Of a stretch of 64,000 nt of DNA, positions 1-8,727 are shown piece after piece. The position numbers were made by a program, and so were the translations under genes. How positions within the stretch are numbered: the first letter of the stretch is position 1; each line of letters starts with the position of its first letter. The DNA lies in contig NZ_CP045121.1 of the NCBI RefSeq assembly GCF_011492965.1, forward strand, positions 186,001 to 250,000, in the 5' to 3' direction. The DNA is from Rubrobacter marinus. Its GTDB lineage: Bacteria; Actinomycetota; Rubrobacteria; Rubrobacterales; Rubrobacteraceae. The notes beneath the pieces were generated by a model. The model was not told the DNA's origin. It searched no databases and saw only the letters and a program-made list of their open reading frames with translations.

Positions 1-1
1 C

Positions 2-1621
2 ATCGTCCTGTTCATCGACGAGCTGCACACGATCGTCGGGGCCGGCGGTGCGGACGGCGCGGTCAACGCCTCGAACATGCTCAAGCCGGCGCTCGCGCGC
101 GGCGAGCTGCAGGTCGTCGGCGCGACCACGCTCGACGAGTACCGCAAGCACGTCGAGAAGGACCCCGCGCTCGAGCGCAGGTTCCAGCCCGTGCTCGTGA
201 GCGAGCCGACCGTGGACGAGTCGATCGGGATCCTCTTCGGCCTCAGGGACCGCTACGAGGCGCACCACCGCGTGCACATCTCGGACGACGCGATCATCGC
301 GGCCGCACAGCTCTCCGACCGCTACATCACCGACCGCTACCTGCCGGACAAGGCCATCGACCTCCTCGACGAGGCCGCGGCCGAGGTGAGGCTCCGCGCG
401 ACGGTGCCGCCGGTGGACGTGAGGCGCATCGAGGAGGAGATCTCGCAGCTCGAGCGCGAGAAGGACGACGCCGTACGCAGCGAGGACTACGAGAAGGCCG
501 CCGGCTTCAAGCAGCGCATAGAGCAGCTCCGGCAGGAGCTCGACCAGCAGCAGCAGGGCTGGGCCGGCTCCCGCGAGACGAACGCCCCCGAGGTAGACCG
601 CGAGGACATCGCGCGCATCCTAGAGGAGTGGACGGGCGTCCCCGCGACGAACATCGTGCAGGAGGAGGCCGAGCGGCTCCTGAACCTCGAGGCCGTGCTC
701 CACGAGCGCGTCATCGGGCAGGACAAGGCCGTAAGCGCCGTCGCCGAGGCGATCCGCAGGGCACGCGCCGGGATCAAGGACCCCAACCGACCGGTCGGCT
801 CCTTCATCTTCCTCGGGCCCACGGGCGTCGGTAAGACCGAGCTCGCCCGAACGCTCGCCGAGTACCTCTTCGGCGAGGAGGACGCGATGATCCGGATCGA
901 CATGAGCGAGTTCCAGGAGCGGCACACCGTCTCCAGGCTCGTCGGGGCGCCTCCGGGCTACGTCGGGTACGAGGAGGCCGGGCAGCTTACGGAGGCCGTG
1001 CGTAGGCGGCCGTACAGCGTGGTCCTGTTCGACGAGATCGAGAAGGCCCACCCGGACGTCTTCAACACGATGCTCCAGCTTCTCGACGACGGGCGCCTGA
1101 CGGACTCGCAGGGTCGGACGGTGAACTTCCAGAACACGGTCATCATCATGACCTCCAACGTCGGGAGCCAGCACCTCGTCTCGACAAAGCAGTTCGGGTT
1201 CACCTCGCATGACGGCGTGGACTTCGGGGAGACGCAGCGGCGGGCTATGGATGCCCTCGAGCGGTCCTTCCGGCCGGAGTTCCTCAACCGGATAGACGAG
1301 ATCATCGTCTTCGAGCCGCTGACCCGCGAGGACGTCCTCAGGATCGTCGACACGATGCTGAACCGGCTCAACAAGCACCTCGAGAGCCAGAAGGTCGCCG
1401 TCGAGGTCACCGAGGCGGCCAAGGGCTTCCTCGCCGAGACGGGCTACGACCCGAAGTTCGGGGCGAGGCCGCTGGCGCGGGCGATCCGGCGCTACATCGA
1501 GAACCCGCTCTCGAGCCGCATCATCGGCGGCGAGTTCGACCCGGGCGACACGATCATCGTGGACCGCGCCGAGGGCGAGGAGGGCCTGACCTTCCGCACG
1601 AAGGTCGCCGCCACCCAGTAA
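2..1621 (+). CDS. clpC: ATP-dependent Clp protease ATPase ClpC (5' end outside window)
   Basis: C-terminal ~539 residues of the AAA+ unfoldase ClpC (HSP100), which unfolds proteins for the ClpP protease in the cytoplasm. The window opens inside NBD1 at its Walker B stretch LFIDELHT; the N-domain and first Walker A lie upstream. Next come a UVR/middle-domain coiled segment (visible residues ~140-185), NBD2 Walker [12 protein letters not shown], Walker [12 protein letters not shown], and a D2-small domain near [17 protein letters not shown]. Family members are about 820-850 aa, so roughly a third is missing. The frame is intact and a strong terminator follows 26 bases after the stop, making this the last gene of its transcript. 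Confidence 0.97.
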   Translation: MVLFIDELHTIVGAGGADGAVNASNMLKPALARGELQVVGATTLDEYRKHVEKDPALERRFQPVLVSEPTVDESIGILFGLRDRYEAHHRVHISDDAIIAAAQLSDRYITDRYLPDKAIDLLDEAAAEVRLRATVPPVDVRRIEEEISQLEREKDDAVRSEDYEKAAGFKQRIEQLRQELDQQQQGWAGSRETNAPEVDREDIARILEEWTGVPATNIVQEEAERLLNLEAVLHERVIGQDKAVSAVAEAIRRARAGIKDPNRPVGSFIFLGPTGVGKTELARTLAEYLFGEEDAMIRIDMSEFQERHTVSRLVGAPPGYVGYEEAGQLTEAVRRRPYSVVLFDEIEKAHPDVFNTMLQLLDDGRLTDSQGRTVNFQNTVIIMTSNVGSQHLVSTKQFGFTSHDGVDFGETQRRAMDALERSFRPEFLNRIDEIIVFEPLTREDVLRIVDTMLNRLNKHLESQKVAVEVTEAAKGFLAETGYDPKFGARPLARAIRRYIENPLSSRIIGGEFDPGDTIIVDRAEGEEGLTFRTKVAATQ

Positions 1622-1646
1622 GGTAGACGCAACCACTCGACCCTCC

Positions 1647-1676
1647 AGGGCCCCCGCACGGGGGCCCTTTTTCTTG
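1647..1676 (+). terminator. Rho-independent terminator of clpC
   Basis: Perfect 9-bp stem AGGGCCCCC/GGGGGCCCT (1647-1655 with 1660-1668) around a 4-base loop, followed directly by TTTTTCTT. It lies 26 bases after the clpC stop. Confidence 0.93.
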
Positions 1677-1789
1677 CCCCGAGGGGGCCGGCGGTGCCCC
1701 CGATCACCGCCGATTCCGGCCTCCGAAACGATAATAGGAGCATAAGCAGCGGCGGGCTCGTCCCCCGCCGCGAGCCCGAAGGAGGTACC

Positions 1790-2853
1790 GTGATGCGCCG
1801 CATAAGCTCCCTGTTTGGTGTCGGTATCCTCGCCGCCGTGCTGCTGGCGGCGACGGGGGATGTGGCCTACGCCCACGTGAAGTGGTTCGAGGAGGCGGCG
1901 GAGTACCCTTGCGCTGGGACCTCTTCTTCCGGCCGCTCCCCCTGGCGTTCGTCTCCGCCGTCGTGCTGGTCACGCTCGCGGCCGGTCTGCTGTGGCGGAG
2001 GCGGGGGCGCGGCTTCGTGCCCGGCCCCGAGGCGTTCGGCGCGGGGGAGGGGGGGCGGAGCACGCTGTACGGGCTGCTGCCCGCGATCCTCGGGGTCCAC
2101 GTCGCCGTCCCGCTGCTGTTCAACGGCGTGCAGGGGAACCTCTTCTCGCCGGACAACGTCATGCCGAGCCCCTGGTCGAACTTTCTCGGCCTCTTCGAGA
2201 CGGGCGTCGCGCTGTCGCTGTTCTACGGCGGCTTCGCCCGGATAGCCGCGGGCGGGCTGGCCGCCCTGTGGCTCGCCGGGGTGCCCCTGCTCGGCCTCCA
2301 GCCCATGCTGGACAACGCCCTCTTTCTGGGTTTCGCCGCGTTCTTCTTTCTGGCCGGGCGCGGGCCGGTCTCGGTGGATCGCCTGCTCTTCCCGCGCCTG
2401 GAGCCGCCCGAGAGGTTCGCGAGGTACGCCGTCCCCGCCCTGCGCGTCGGCCTGGGCCTGAGCTTCGTCTTCGTCGCGTTCACCGAGAAGTTCGCCAACC
2501 TCCCGCTCGCGCAGACCTTCCTCGACCGCTACCCGCTCAACTTCACGGGCGCCCTGGGGCTACCCCTCCCCGACGAGGTGTTTATCCTGTGCGCCGGGTC
2601 CGTCGAGCTGATGGTGGGGCTCTTCCTCACGCTCGGCATCTTCCCGCGCGAGACCGTCATCTTCGCCCTCGTCCCCGTCAACCTCACGCTGACCGTCTTC
2701 AACTACACCGAGCTTCTGGGGCACCTCCCGATCTACGGCGTTCTCGCCCTGCTCCTGATCTGGGAGCCCGGCCGGAAGAACCTCGCCCTGTGGCTGCGCG
2801 GCCTGCGCGAGGGCCCCCGAACCTCCCTCTCGACGGACGACGCCAAGACCTGA
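1790..2853 (+). CDS. DoxX-like integral membrane protein (one frameshift)
   Basis: Multi-pass membrane protein of the DoxX-like type, about 355 aa once repaired. Translation starts at GTG 1790 (or ATG 1793) behind GGAGG at 1781-1785. The first ~39 residues hold a hydrophobic leader (LFGVGILAAVLLAATGDVAYA) and HVKWFEEAAEYP. The frame then breaks at the CCC run 1906-1908 and continues as LRWDLFFRPLPLAFV in the next frame to the TGA at 2853. One added C joins the two parts. The C-terminal half contains the DoxX-like core (VGLGLSFVFVAFTEKF; CAGSVELMVGLFLTLG). Role unknown; DoxX relatives are often linked to redox or thiosulfate chemistry, which nothing here confirms. A standard gene caller would start it at 1882 and lose the leader. 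Confidence 0.82.
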
Positions 2854-2870
2854 CCGGGGCCGGGGAGTAC

Positions 2871-3338
2871 TTACGACGCCTCCCCACCCGTCCGGCCCCG
2901 CTCCCCGGCGCCCAGCGAGTCCGCGCAGCTCTTCAGCGCCTCGAGCAGGCGCAGGCGCTCGCCCCGCTCCATCCCGGAGAGCATCCTCTCCTCGATCCCC
3001 ACGACCGCCTGATGCGCCCGGAGAAGGAGATCCCGCCCCTCCCGCGTGGGGTAGGCCTGCAACACCCGCCCGTGCTCGGGATGCGCCCGGCGCGAGAGAA
3101 GCCCCGCGCCCTCGAGCTTCACCAGCACGCCGTTCATCGTCTGCGGCGTGACGAAACACCGCCGCGCGACCTCCGCCCCCGACAGACCCGTCCCCTCCGC
3201 CAGCACGCTCAACGCCGCGTACTGCGGCGTCGTAAGCCCCAGCCCCCGCAACGCGTCGTCCATCTCGAGCCGCAACGCGTGCTGCGCCCGCTTCATCTGA
3301 TACCCGATCCTGCCTCCCAGCGTGTCCCCCGGCTCCAA
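2871..3338 (-). CDS. MarR family transcriptional regulator
   Basis: A 155-aa winged-helix regulator. The DNA-binding core (residues ~38-100) shows LTTPQYAALSVLAEGTGLSGAEVARR, then TPQTMNGVLVKLEGAGLLSRR with the wing RAHPEHGRVLQ, as in MarR proteins that sense small ligands. The start is TTG (3338), preceded on its strand by AGGGGG about nine bases upstream. It is divergent from the glycosylase gene at 3412; the 73-base spacer holds a TATAAT box and a direct repeat, so it probably controls itself and perhaps the glycosylase. It is convergent with the DoxX-like gene, 17 bases apart. Ligand unknown. Confidence 0.9.
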   Translation of the reverse strand: MEPGDTLGGRIGYQMKRAQHALRLEMDDALRGLGLTTPQYAALSVLAEGTGLSGAEVARRCFVTPQTMNGVLVKLEGAGLLSRRAHPEHGRVLQAYPTREGRDLLLRAHQAVVGIEERMLSGMERGERLRLLEALKSCADSLGAGERGRTGGEAS

Positions 3339-3356
3339 AAAATCCCCCTCGTGATG

Positions 3357-3389
3357 TAAGGATACTGATATAATATAAGGACTCTGATA
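3357..3389. promoter_or_regulatory. Divergent MarR/glycosylase promoter with 14-bp direct repeat
   Basis: The AT-rich spacer between the divergent MarR and glycosylase genes contains TAAGGATACTGATA (3357-3370) and TAAGGACTCTGATA (3376-3389), 12/14 identical at 19-base spacing. A perfect TATAAT at 3369-3374 sits between and across them on the + strand. Likely a regulator site overlapping the -10; MarR sites are more often inverted repeats, so the match to this MarR is inferred from position. Confidence 0.5.
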
Positions 3390-3411
3390 ATTCTAGCAGG
3401 AGAGGAGATCC

Positions 3412-4380
3412 ATGGCGTACGTAGCTCGGGGTGAGGCGGGAGCTCTTGTGGACCCTTCCGGGGTGGGGGAGGGCGTGACGGGTTCGTTCGAGCTCGTGCC
3501 GCGGGGGCCGTACTCGCTCGCGGCGAGCGCGAGGTTCCTCGAAGGGTTCGCCCCGGCCGCTTACGACGGAGGTGGTGCCGACGATCTGCGGCTGGCCTTC
3601 GTCGCCGACGGGGGAGAAGAGGCTGCTGGCGTGCACGTCCGCGAGGAGGAAGGGAGGGTCGTCGGTGAGGTCTACGGCGGGGCGGACGCGGGGGTAGTCC
3701 GCAGGCAGGTCGCCCGCATCCTCTCGTTGGACGTGGACGGCAGCCGTTTCCCGGAGGCCGGGGCGCGGGATCCGGTCGTCGGGCGGCTGCAGGTGCGTTA
3801 CCCGGGGCTCAGGCCGGTCTGCTTCTACTCGCCCTACGAGGCGGCGGCGTGGGCGATCATCGGGAACCGGGTCCGGATCGTGCAGGCCGCCAGGATCAAG
3901 GCGGGCATGGCGCGAGAGCTCGGGCCCGTCGTGGAGGTGCGCGGGGAGCGTGAGTACGCCTTCCCGGGTCCGTTGCGGCTCGCGGCGCTGGACGGCTTCC
4001 CCGGGCTCTCCGGCCGGAAGGCGGAGTATCTGCGGAGCCTGGGAGAGGCGGCCGTCGAGGGCAGGCTCGACGCCCCGCGGCTGCGTTCCCTGCCCGTCGA
4101 GGAGGCGCTGGAAGAGTTGAAGAAGCTGCCCGGCATAGGGCCGTTCTCGGCCGAGCTGATCCTGCTGCGCGGGGCGGGCGAGCCGGACCACCTGCCGACG
4201 AACGAGCCGAGGTTGGGGAGGGCCGTCGCCCTCGCCTACGGGTTGGATGGGCCGCCGGCGCCCGGAGCGTTGCGCAGGGTCTCCGAGAGCTGGCGCCCGT
4301 ACAGGACCTGGGTCGCGTTGCACCTGAGGGCGGCGCTGGAAGAGGAGACGGGCGAGATCCTCGGGGGCGGCAGAGGTTAG
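3412..4380 (+). CDS. AlkA-like DNA-3-methyladenine glycosylase (HhH-GPD)
   Basis: A 322-aa base-excision glycosylase of the AlkA/HhH-GPD superfamily. Its ATG start follows GGAGAGGAG. An AlkA_N-like region is followed by PYEAAAWAIIGNRV and the helix-hairpin-helix KLPGIGPFSAELILLRG (residues ~240-256), then RVSESWRPYRTWVALHL, matching the AlkA C-terminus. The oddity is the catalytic loop: AlkA relatives carry an essential Asp two or three residues after Pro (FPAGD or LPDD), whereas this protein reads HLPTNEPRLG, putting Asn-Glu where Asp is expected. It may use Glu, or have altered activity. The divergent MarR gene suggests regulated expression. Confidence 0.85.
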   Translation: MAYVARGEAGALVDPSGVGEGVTGSFELVPRGPYSLAASARFLEGFAPAAYDGGGADDLRLAFVADGGEEAAGVHVREEEGRVVGEVYGGADAGVVRRQVARILSLDVDGSRFPEAGARDPVVGRLQVRYPGLRPVCFYSPYEAAAWAIIGNRVRIVQAARIKAGMARELGPVVEVRGEREYAFPGPLRLAALDGFPGLSGRKAEYLRSLGEAAVEGRLDAPRLRSLPVEEALEELKKLPGIGPFSAELILLRGAGEPDHLPTNEPRLGRAVALAYGLDGPPAPGALRRVSESWRPYRTWVALHLRAALEEETGEILGGGRG

Positions 4381-4445
4381 ATCCCCTTCCCGCAGCGCAA
4401 GCTGGGCGCCCGGGATCGTGCCGGCGAATCGATCGAGGATGGATC

Positions 4446-4474
4446 AAAGAAAAAGAGGCTCCGATCACGGAGCC
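4446..4474 (-). terminator. Terminator of alpha-glucan phosphorylase gene
   Basis: On the minus strand a 7-bp stem GGCTCCG/CGGAGCC (4457-4474) with a 4-base loop is followed by TCTTTTTCTTT. It lies ~80 bases beyond the glgP stop; no gene is visible in the rest of 4381-4551. Confidence 0.85.
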
Positions 4475-4551
4475 CCCTGGATCTTCTGAATAACAAGAGC
4501 CGGCGAGCACGCAGGGTATGCTCGCCGAGGACGGAGGTTGGGGAGAGGGGG

Positions 4552-6651
4552 TTATCCGGCCCTGTTGGCGCGCGGGACGTAGAGCTTGTGGACGTAGTCC
4601 TGGACCATGCGCTGGGTGGAGAAGGTCGGGGCGACCGTCTGGATGGCCTCCTTCATCACCCGGACCCAGCCGAGGGGGACTCCCTCGGCGTCCCTGTCAT
4701 AGAACAGCGGGACTAGGGAGTTCTCGAGGGTGGAGTAGAGAGACTCGGCGTCGACGCGGTCGCCCTCCTCCTCGGAGGCGTACTCCACGGGCTCGCCTAC
4801 GGCCCAGCCGTTCCTGCCGTTGTATGCCTCGGGCCACCAGCCGTCCAGCACGCTGAAGTTGGGGGCGCCGTTGAGGGAGGCCTTCTGGCCGGAGGTGCCG
4901 CTCGCCTCCAGGGGGCGGCGTGGGTTGTTCAGCCAGACGTCCACCCCCTGCACGAGGTGGCGGGTGACGTTCATGTCGTAGTCCTCGAGGATGACGAGGC
5001 TCCCGGCGAGGTCGTCCTCCTCGGAGGCCCAGTAGAGGGCCTCGATGAACGCCTTGGCGGGCTCGTCGGCGGGGTGGGCCTTGCCGGCGAAGACGAACTG
5101 CACGGGGCGGTCGGCGCCCCCGATGATCGCGCGGAGACGTTCCGGGTCGGAGAGGAGGAGGGTGGCCCGCTTGTAGGTCGCGAAGCGGCGGGAGAAGCCG
5201 ATGGTGAGGGCCTCGGGGTTTATCTCCTGCGGCACGTCCCTGCCGGTGCGCTCCTTCTGGAGCTCCAGGCGGGCGTTGACGAAACGGGCCATCCCCCGCT
5301 TCGTCCCCTCGTGGGCGCGCCAGAGCTCGCCGGAGGGGATGCCCGCGACAAACGACCAGGCGGCGGGGTTCTCCACCTCGCGGCGCCAGGCGCGGCCCCC
5401 GCAGTGGCGGTCGAAGAGCTCGGCCAGCTCGGGGGCGAGCCAGCTCCAGGTGTGGACGCCGTTGGTGACGGCCAGGATGGGGTCCTCGCCGTCGGGGCGC
5501 TCGGGGAAGAGGTACTTCCACATGTCGAGGGAGACGTCGCGGTGGAGCTTGGAGACGGCGTTGCGGCCGCGGGAGAGGTTGAAGGCGAGGACGGTCATGT
5601 TGAAGGCCTCGCCCCAGTCCTCCCGCTTCCGGCCCAGGGCCCAGAGCCCCTCGCGGTCCGTGCCCAGCTCCCCGGGCCAGTCGCGGGCGAACTCGTCGAA
5701 GAGATCGGGGGCGAAGGCGTCGTGGCCGGCGGGGACGGGGGTGTGCGTGGTGAAGACCGTGCTCCCGGCGACCTTCTCGGTGGCGGCCTCGAAGGTCTCG
5801 CCGGCGGCGACGAGCTCCCTTACCCTCTCGAGGCCCAGGAACGCGGCGTGGCCCTCGTTCATGTGGTAGACGTTCGGGCGGAGGCCGAGGGCGCGCAGGG
5901 CCCTGACGCCGCCTATCCCCAGGATCATCTCCTGCGAGATCCTGGTCCGCTGGCCGCCCCCGTAGAGGCGCGCGGTGAGGAGCCTGTCCTCCTCGGAGTT
6001 CTCCTGCAGGTCGGCGTCGAGCAGGTAGATGGCGGTCCGCCCGACCTCGACCTTCCAGACCTTGAGGGAGAGCTCGCGGCCGGGCAGCGCGATCCCGACG
6101 ATCACCGGGGCCCCGTCGGGGGAGAGCGCCGGGCTTATGGGGCGGCTCTCGGGCTCGAAGGGCTCGTAGACCTCCTCCTGGCGCCCCTCGGCGCTTATGC
6201 GCTGGCGGAAGTAGCCTTGCGCGTAGAGGATGCCGACCCCGACGAGCGGGAGGCCGAGGTCCGAGGCGCTCTTTACGTGGTCGCCGGCGAGGACGCCCAA
6301 GCCCCCCGAGTAGATCGGCAGCGACTCGTGCAGCCCGAACTCGGCGGAGAAGTAGGCGACGCGCGCATCCGTCCGGGGATAGACGTGCCCCGCCCAGGTG
6401 CCCTGCCCGTCGAGGTAGCGGTCGAGGTCCTGCACGGCGAGATTGTAGAGGGCGACGGTCGCCGGGTCCTCGGCCGCGCGCCCGAGGTTCTCCGTCTCCC
6501 GCAGGAGGCGGACCGGGTTGTGCTCCGTGCTCTCCCAGAGCTCCGGGTCGAGGCGCGAGAAGAGCGCTTGCGTCCCGGGGCGCCAGGTCCAGAGGATGTT
6601 CCGCGCCAGCTCCGGCAGCCTGCTCAGCCTCTGGGGTACGCTCTCTCGCAT
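4552..6651 (-). CDS. glgP: Alpha-glucan (glycogen) phosphorylase
   Basis: A 699-aa alpha-glucan phosphorylase of the short bacterial/archaeal class, releasing glucose-1-phosphate from glycogen or maltodextrin with pyridoxal phosphate. The ATG at 6651 was chosen because AGAGGA precedes it and family homology starts at RLPELARNILWTW; an upstream in-frame ATG at 6702 has no such support. Visible motifs: YFSAEFGLHESLPIYSGGLG, the NEGHAAF loop, FTTHTPVPAGHD, and the PLP-lysine segment ASGTSGQKASLNG (around residue 585). The frame is intact. The gene stands alone with its own terminator and no glg neighbours, so it is probably a separate transcript. Confidence 0.96.
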   Translation of the reverse strand: MRESVPQRLSRLPELARNILWTWRPGTQALFSRLDPELWESTEHNPVRLLRETENLGRAAEDPATVALYNLAVQDLDRYLDGQGTWAGHVYPRTDARVAYFSAEFGLHESLPIYSGGLGVLAGDHVKSASDLGLPLVGVGILYAQGYFRQRISAEGRQEEVYEPFEPESRPISPALSPDGAPVIVGIALPGRELSLKVWKVEVGRTAIYLLDADLQENSEEDRLLTARLYGGGQRTRISQEMILGIGGVRALRALGLRPNVYHMNEGHAAFLGLERVRELVAAGETFEAATEKVAGSTVFTTHTPVPAGHDAFAPDLFDEFARDWPGELGTDREGLWALGRKREDWGEAFNMTVLAFNLSRGRNAVSKLHRDVSLDMWKYLFPERPDGEDPILAVTNGVHTWSWLAPELAELFDRHCGGRAWRREVENPAAWSFVAGIPSGELWRAHEGTKRGMARFVNARLELQKERTGRDVPQEINPEALTIGFSRRFATYKRATLLLSDPERLRAIIGGADRPVQFVFAGKAHPADEPAKAFIEALYWASEEDDLAGSLVILEDYDMNVTRHLVQGVDVWLNNPRRPLEASGTSGQKASLNGAPNFSVLDGWWPEAYNGRNGWAVGEPVEYASEEEGDRVDAESLYSTLENSLVPLFYDRDAEGVPLGWVRVMKEAIQTVAPTFSTQRMVQDYVHKLYVPRANRAG

Positions 6652-6759
6652 GGCAAGTCCTCTCAATCTGTAACTCTCGAACTCGTACGGCGGACAGCGC
6701 ATTCTATGACCTGAGCGTCCGCGTGCAAGCCGCCCCCGGCGGGCGGATCGAGAACGGGC

Positions 6760-7533
6760 CTACCCCCGCGGAGCGGAGAGGTCGTCGAGGAGCTTCCTGA
6801 GCCTCGGGCCAAGCTCCTCGACCTCGTCGGCGGTGCAGCGGACCTGCACCTGTATAACCACCCGCGCCTCGACCCCGCGCGAGGCGTCCACGGAGACGCT
6901 CCCCGAGACCTCCGCCGGGGCTTCGCCGCCGGGGGAGGGGATGGTGACGCCCACCTCCCCGTCGGGCTCGCCCCGGGGCTCCTCGGAGAGGTCGTCGTCG
7001 GGGACCGGGGGCTCGCCGAAGTTCGCGACGAGGCGGTCTTCGTTCTCCCTCAGGAGGCCCGAGGCTTTCAGGATCTCGACGACGGCCGCGGCGCCGGACA
7101 TCGTGGGCTTGTTGCGGGGCACGCGCGCGGCGTTGGCGATGTAGGCGAGCAGGGCGTGGCGCGTCATGCCGTTGCGCAGCTTTACGGCGGAGACGATGTT
7201 CTGCAGGAACTCGTCCTTCGCGACGATCTCGCGCCACTGCCTGCGCGCCTCCTCGGGGGTGCCCCGCCACAGCGCGCGGGCCAGGGCGCGCCCGTCGCCC
7301 GTGACGAGCTTCTTGTCCCCGCCCCTCAAGACCCCTATGCCGGTCAGAAACGCGTTGTTGCGGGTGGCGCTCGCCTGGTGGGCCGGATCGAGCTTGCCGA
7401 CGTCGCCCGGGTTGGAGGCCCCGTCGCGCGTGCCGTAGGCCACGATGATGTTGACGAGCTCCGCGTAGCCCGAGCCGGGTAGCCGAAAACCTTCCTCCGC
7501 CAATACGCTCCTCCGATGCTCCGCGATCCTCAA
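6760..7533 (-). CDS. Conserved hypothetical protein, partner of J-domain gene
   Basis: A 257-aa protein of unknown function. Residues ~10-150 are compact and helical-looking (EEGFRLPGSGYAELVNIIVAYG, RNNAFLTGIGVLRGGDKKLV), compatible with one or two winged-helix units but not recognised. An acidic, Pro-rich linker (~170-210) leads to a C-terminal beta-rich part (VSGSVSVDASRGVEARVVIQVQVRC). There is no signal peptide or membrane segment. The start is TTG (7533) behind GGGAGGGG; the short GC hairpin at 7534-7549 overlaps this site. It lies 43 bases after the J-domain gene on the same strand, so the two are probably co-transcribed and act together. Intact frame. Confidence 0.75.
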   Translation of the reverse strand: MRIAEHRRSVLAEEGFRLPGSGYAELVNIIVAYGTRDGASNPGDVGKLDPAHQASATRNNAFLTGIGVLRGGDKKLVTGDGRALARALWRGTPEEARRQWREIVAKDEFLQNIVSAVKLRNGMTRHALLAYIANAARVPRNKPTMSGAAAVVEILKASGLLRENEDRLVANFGEPPVPDDDLSEEPRGEPDGEVGVTIPSPGGEAPAEVSGSVSVDASRGVEARVVIQVQVRCTADEVEELGPRLRKLLDDLSAPRG

Positions 7534-7576
7534 AGGCCCCTCCCGGGGCCATTCTGCACCCCGGAGGGGCCCCGCA

Positions 7577-8641
7577 CTACCTCGCGCCGGTGCTCTTCTT
7601 GCGCTTGATCTCGCCGTAGGCGGCGTTTATCTCCTTCATCCTGAGCTCCGCCATCTCCCGGACCTCGGGCGCCAGGGAGGCGACCCGATCGGGGTGGTAC
7701 ATCCGCGCCTTCTTTTTGTAGGCGGCGTGGACCTCCGCCTGCGACGCTCCGGGCTCGACCCCGAGGACCTTGTACAGGGTCTCGTTCTTCTCGGCCTCCG
7801 CCTCGGCGTTGCGCCGCGCCCTGGCCTCCCGGGCGGTGCGGGCGTCCCCCCTCGGGGCCTCCTCCTTGCCCGACCCGAACGGCCGCGCGAACCGGACCGC
7901 CCTCGCCTTGTTCGAGACCAGGAGGCGCGTCGTCTCCCCCTCGGAGATCCCGGTGATCGCCAGCATCCCGTACGCTACGACGGAATGCTCCGAGCCCCGT
8001 CTGCCCCGCCGGGTGCCGTTCGTCCCTAGGAGGCTGCCCGCCTCCCCGAGCACCTCCGCGTCGGACGGCACCTCGCCGTCCTCCGCCCGGCGAGACTGGC
8101 TGTAGACCACGCCGAAGGAGTCGTAGGAGACGGGCTCGTACCGCTCCCCGCCGTAGGAGAGCACGCACTCCGGCAGGAAGAACAGCCGCGTCTCGCCGCC
8201 CTCGATCCCCCAGATCTCCACGTTCGCCGAGAAGTCGGGCGTCTCCGCCTGGCCTATCGAGACGGGCTGCCTGTCGCCCACCGGGGCCGCGGCCCCCTCG
8301 ACCTCGACCCCCTCGCCGTCGACGCGCCAGACCTTCTCCGACCCGGCGAGCGCCTCGCAGGCCTTCTGAACTTCCGAGAAGCGCGCCTTGGCTTCAGCGT
8401 CGAGGTTGTAGAAGAGCTCGACCCTGGGGGCCCCGGAGCCCCTCCTGCCGAGCAGGAAGGCCACCGCGAGCCCCAGCAGGAGGACCGCCGCGCCGAGCGC
8501 GTAGGAGACGAGCAGGCCGGCGGCCACGGCCGCGACCGCCGCCCCGAGCGCCGCGTACAGCGCCACGCTTCGCCCCCTGGGGCGCGAGGAGCTGCGCGAG
8601 TTTATCGCCGCAAGTTTCTGTTTGGTAAGCATTAACATCAT
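7577..8641 (-). CDS. Membrane-anchored J-domain protein
   Basis: A 354-aa protein with an unusual layout: a short basic N-terminus, two adjoining membrane segments (residues ~26-62, VALYAALGAAVAAVAAGLL and VLLLGLAVAFLLG), a ~200-aa central domain, and a C-terminal J domain (~285-350). The J domain starts TLYKVLGVEPGASQAEVHAAY and carries the HPD tripeptide in MYHPDRV, needed to stimulate DnaK/HSP70. The central domain (RLFFLPECVLSYGGERYEPVSY; EVPSDAEVLGE) resembles a poorly characterised domain found in other actinobacterial J proteins. It probably recruits an HSP70 to the membrane. The next gene downstream is the hypothetical at 6760-7533. Confidence 0.88.
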   Translation of the reverse strand: MMLMLTKQKLAAINSRSSSRPRGRSVALYAALGAAVAAVAAGLLVSYALGAAVLLLGLAVAFLLGRRGSGAPRVELFYNLDAEAKARFSEVQKACEALAGSEKVWRVDGEGVEVEGAAAPVGDRQPVSIGQAETPDFSANVEIWGIEGGETRLFFLPECVLSYGGERYEPVSYDSFGVVYSQSRRAEDGEVPSDAEVLGEAGSLLGTNGTRRGRRGSEHSVVAYGMLAITGISEGETTRLLVSNKARAVRFARPFGSGKEEAPRGDARTAREARARRNAEAEAEKNETLYKVLGVEPGASQAEVHAAYKKKARMYHPDRVASLAPEVREMAELRMKEINAAYGEIKRKKSTGAR

Positions 8642-8668
8642 TATCGGACGGAACGCCCGAACGCTTAA

Positions 8669-8697
8669 GCGCCCCCGCTCGGGGGGAGCGGGGGCGC
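8669..8697 (-). terminator. Strong hairpin after phosphatase gene
   Basis: Perfect 12-bp stem GCGCCCCCGCTC/GAGCGGGGGCGC (8669-8680 with 8686-8697) with a 5-G loop, about 30 bases beyond the phosphatase stop on the minus strand. The following bases (TTAAGCG) hold only a weak U-tract, so termination is likely but not certain. Confidence 0.65.
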
Positions 8698-8727
8698 GCT
8701 TGCGGGGTGGGGGAGGGACGCCCCCGC

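Noticed and set aside
8394..8727. 110-residue C-terminal tail on the phosphatase
   Set aside because: The tail is another frame of the J-domain gene; one added base at 8758-8766 gives the normal family end.
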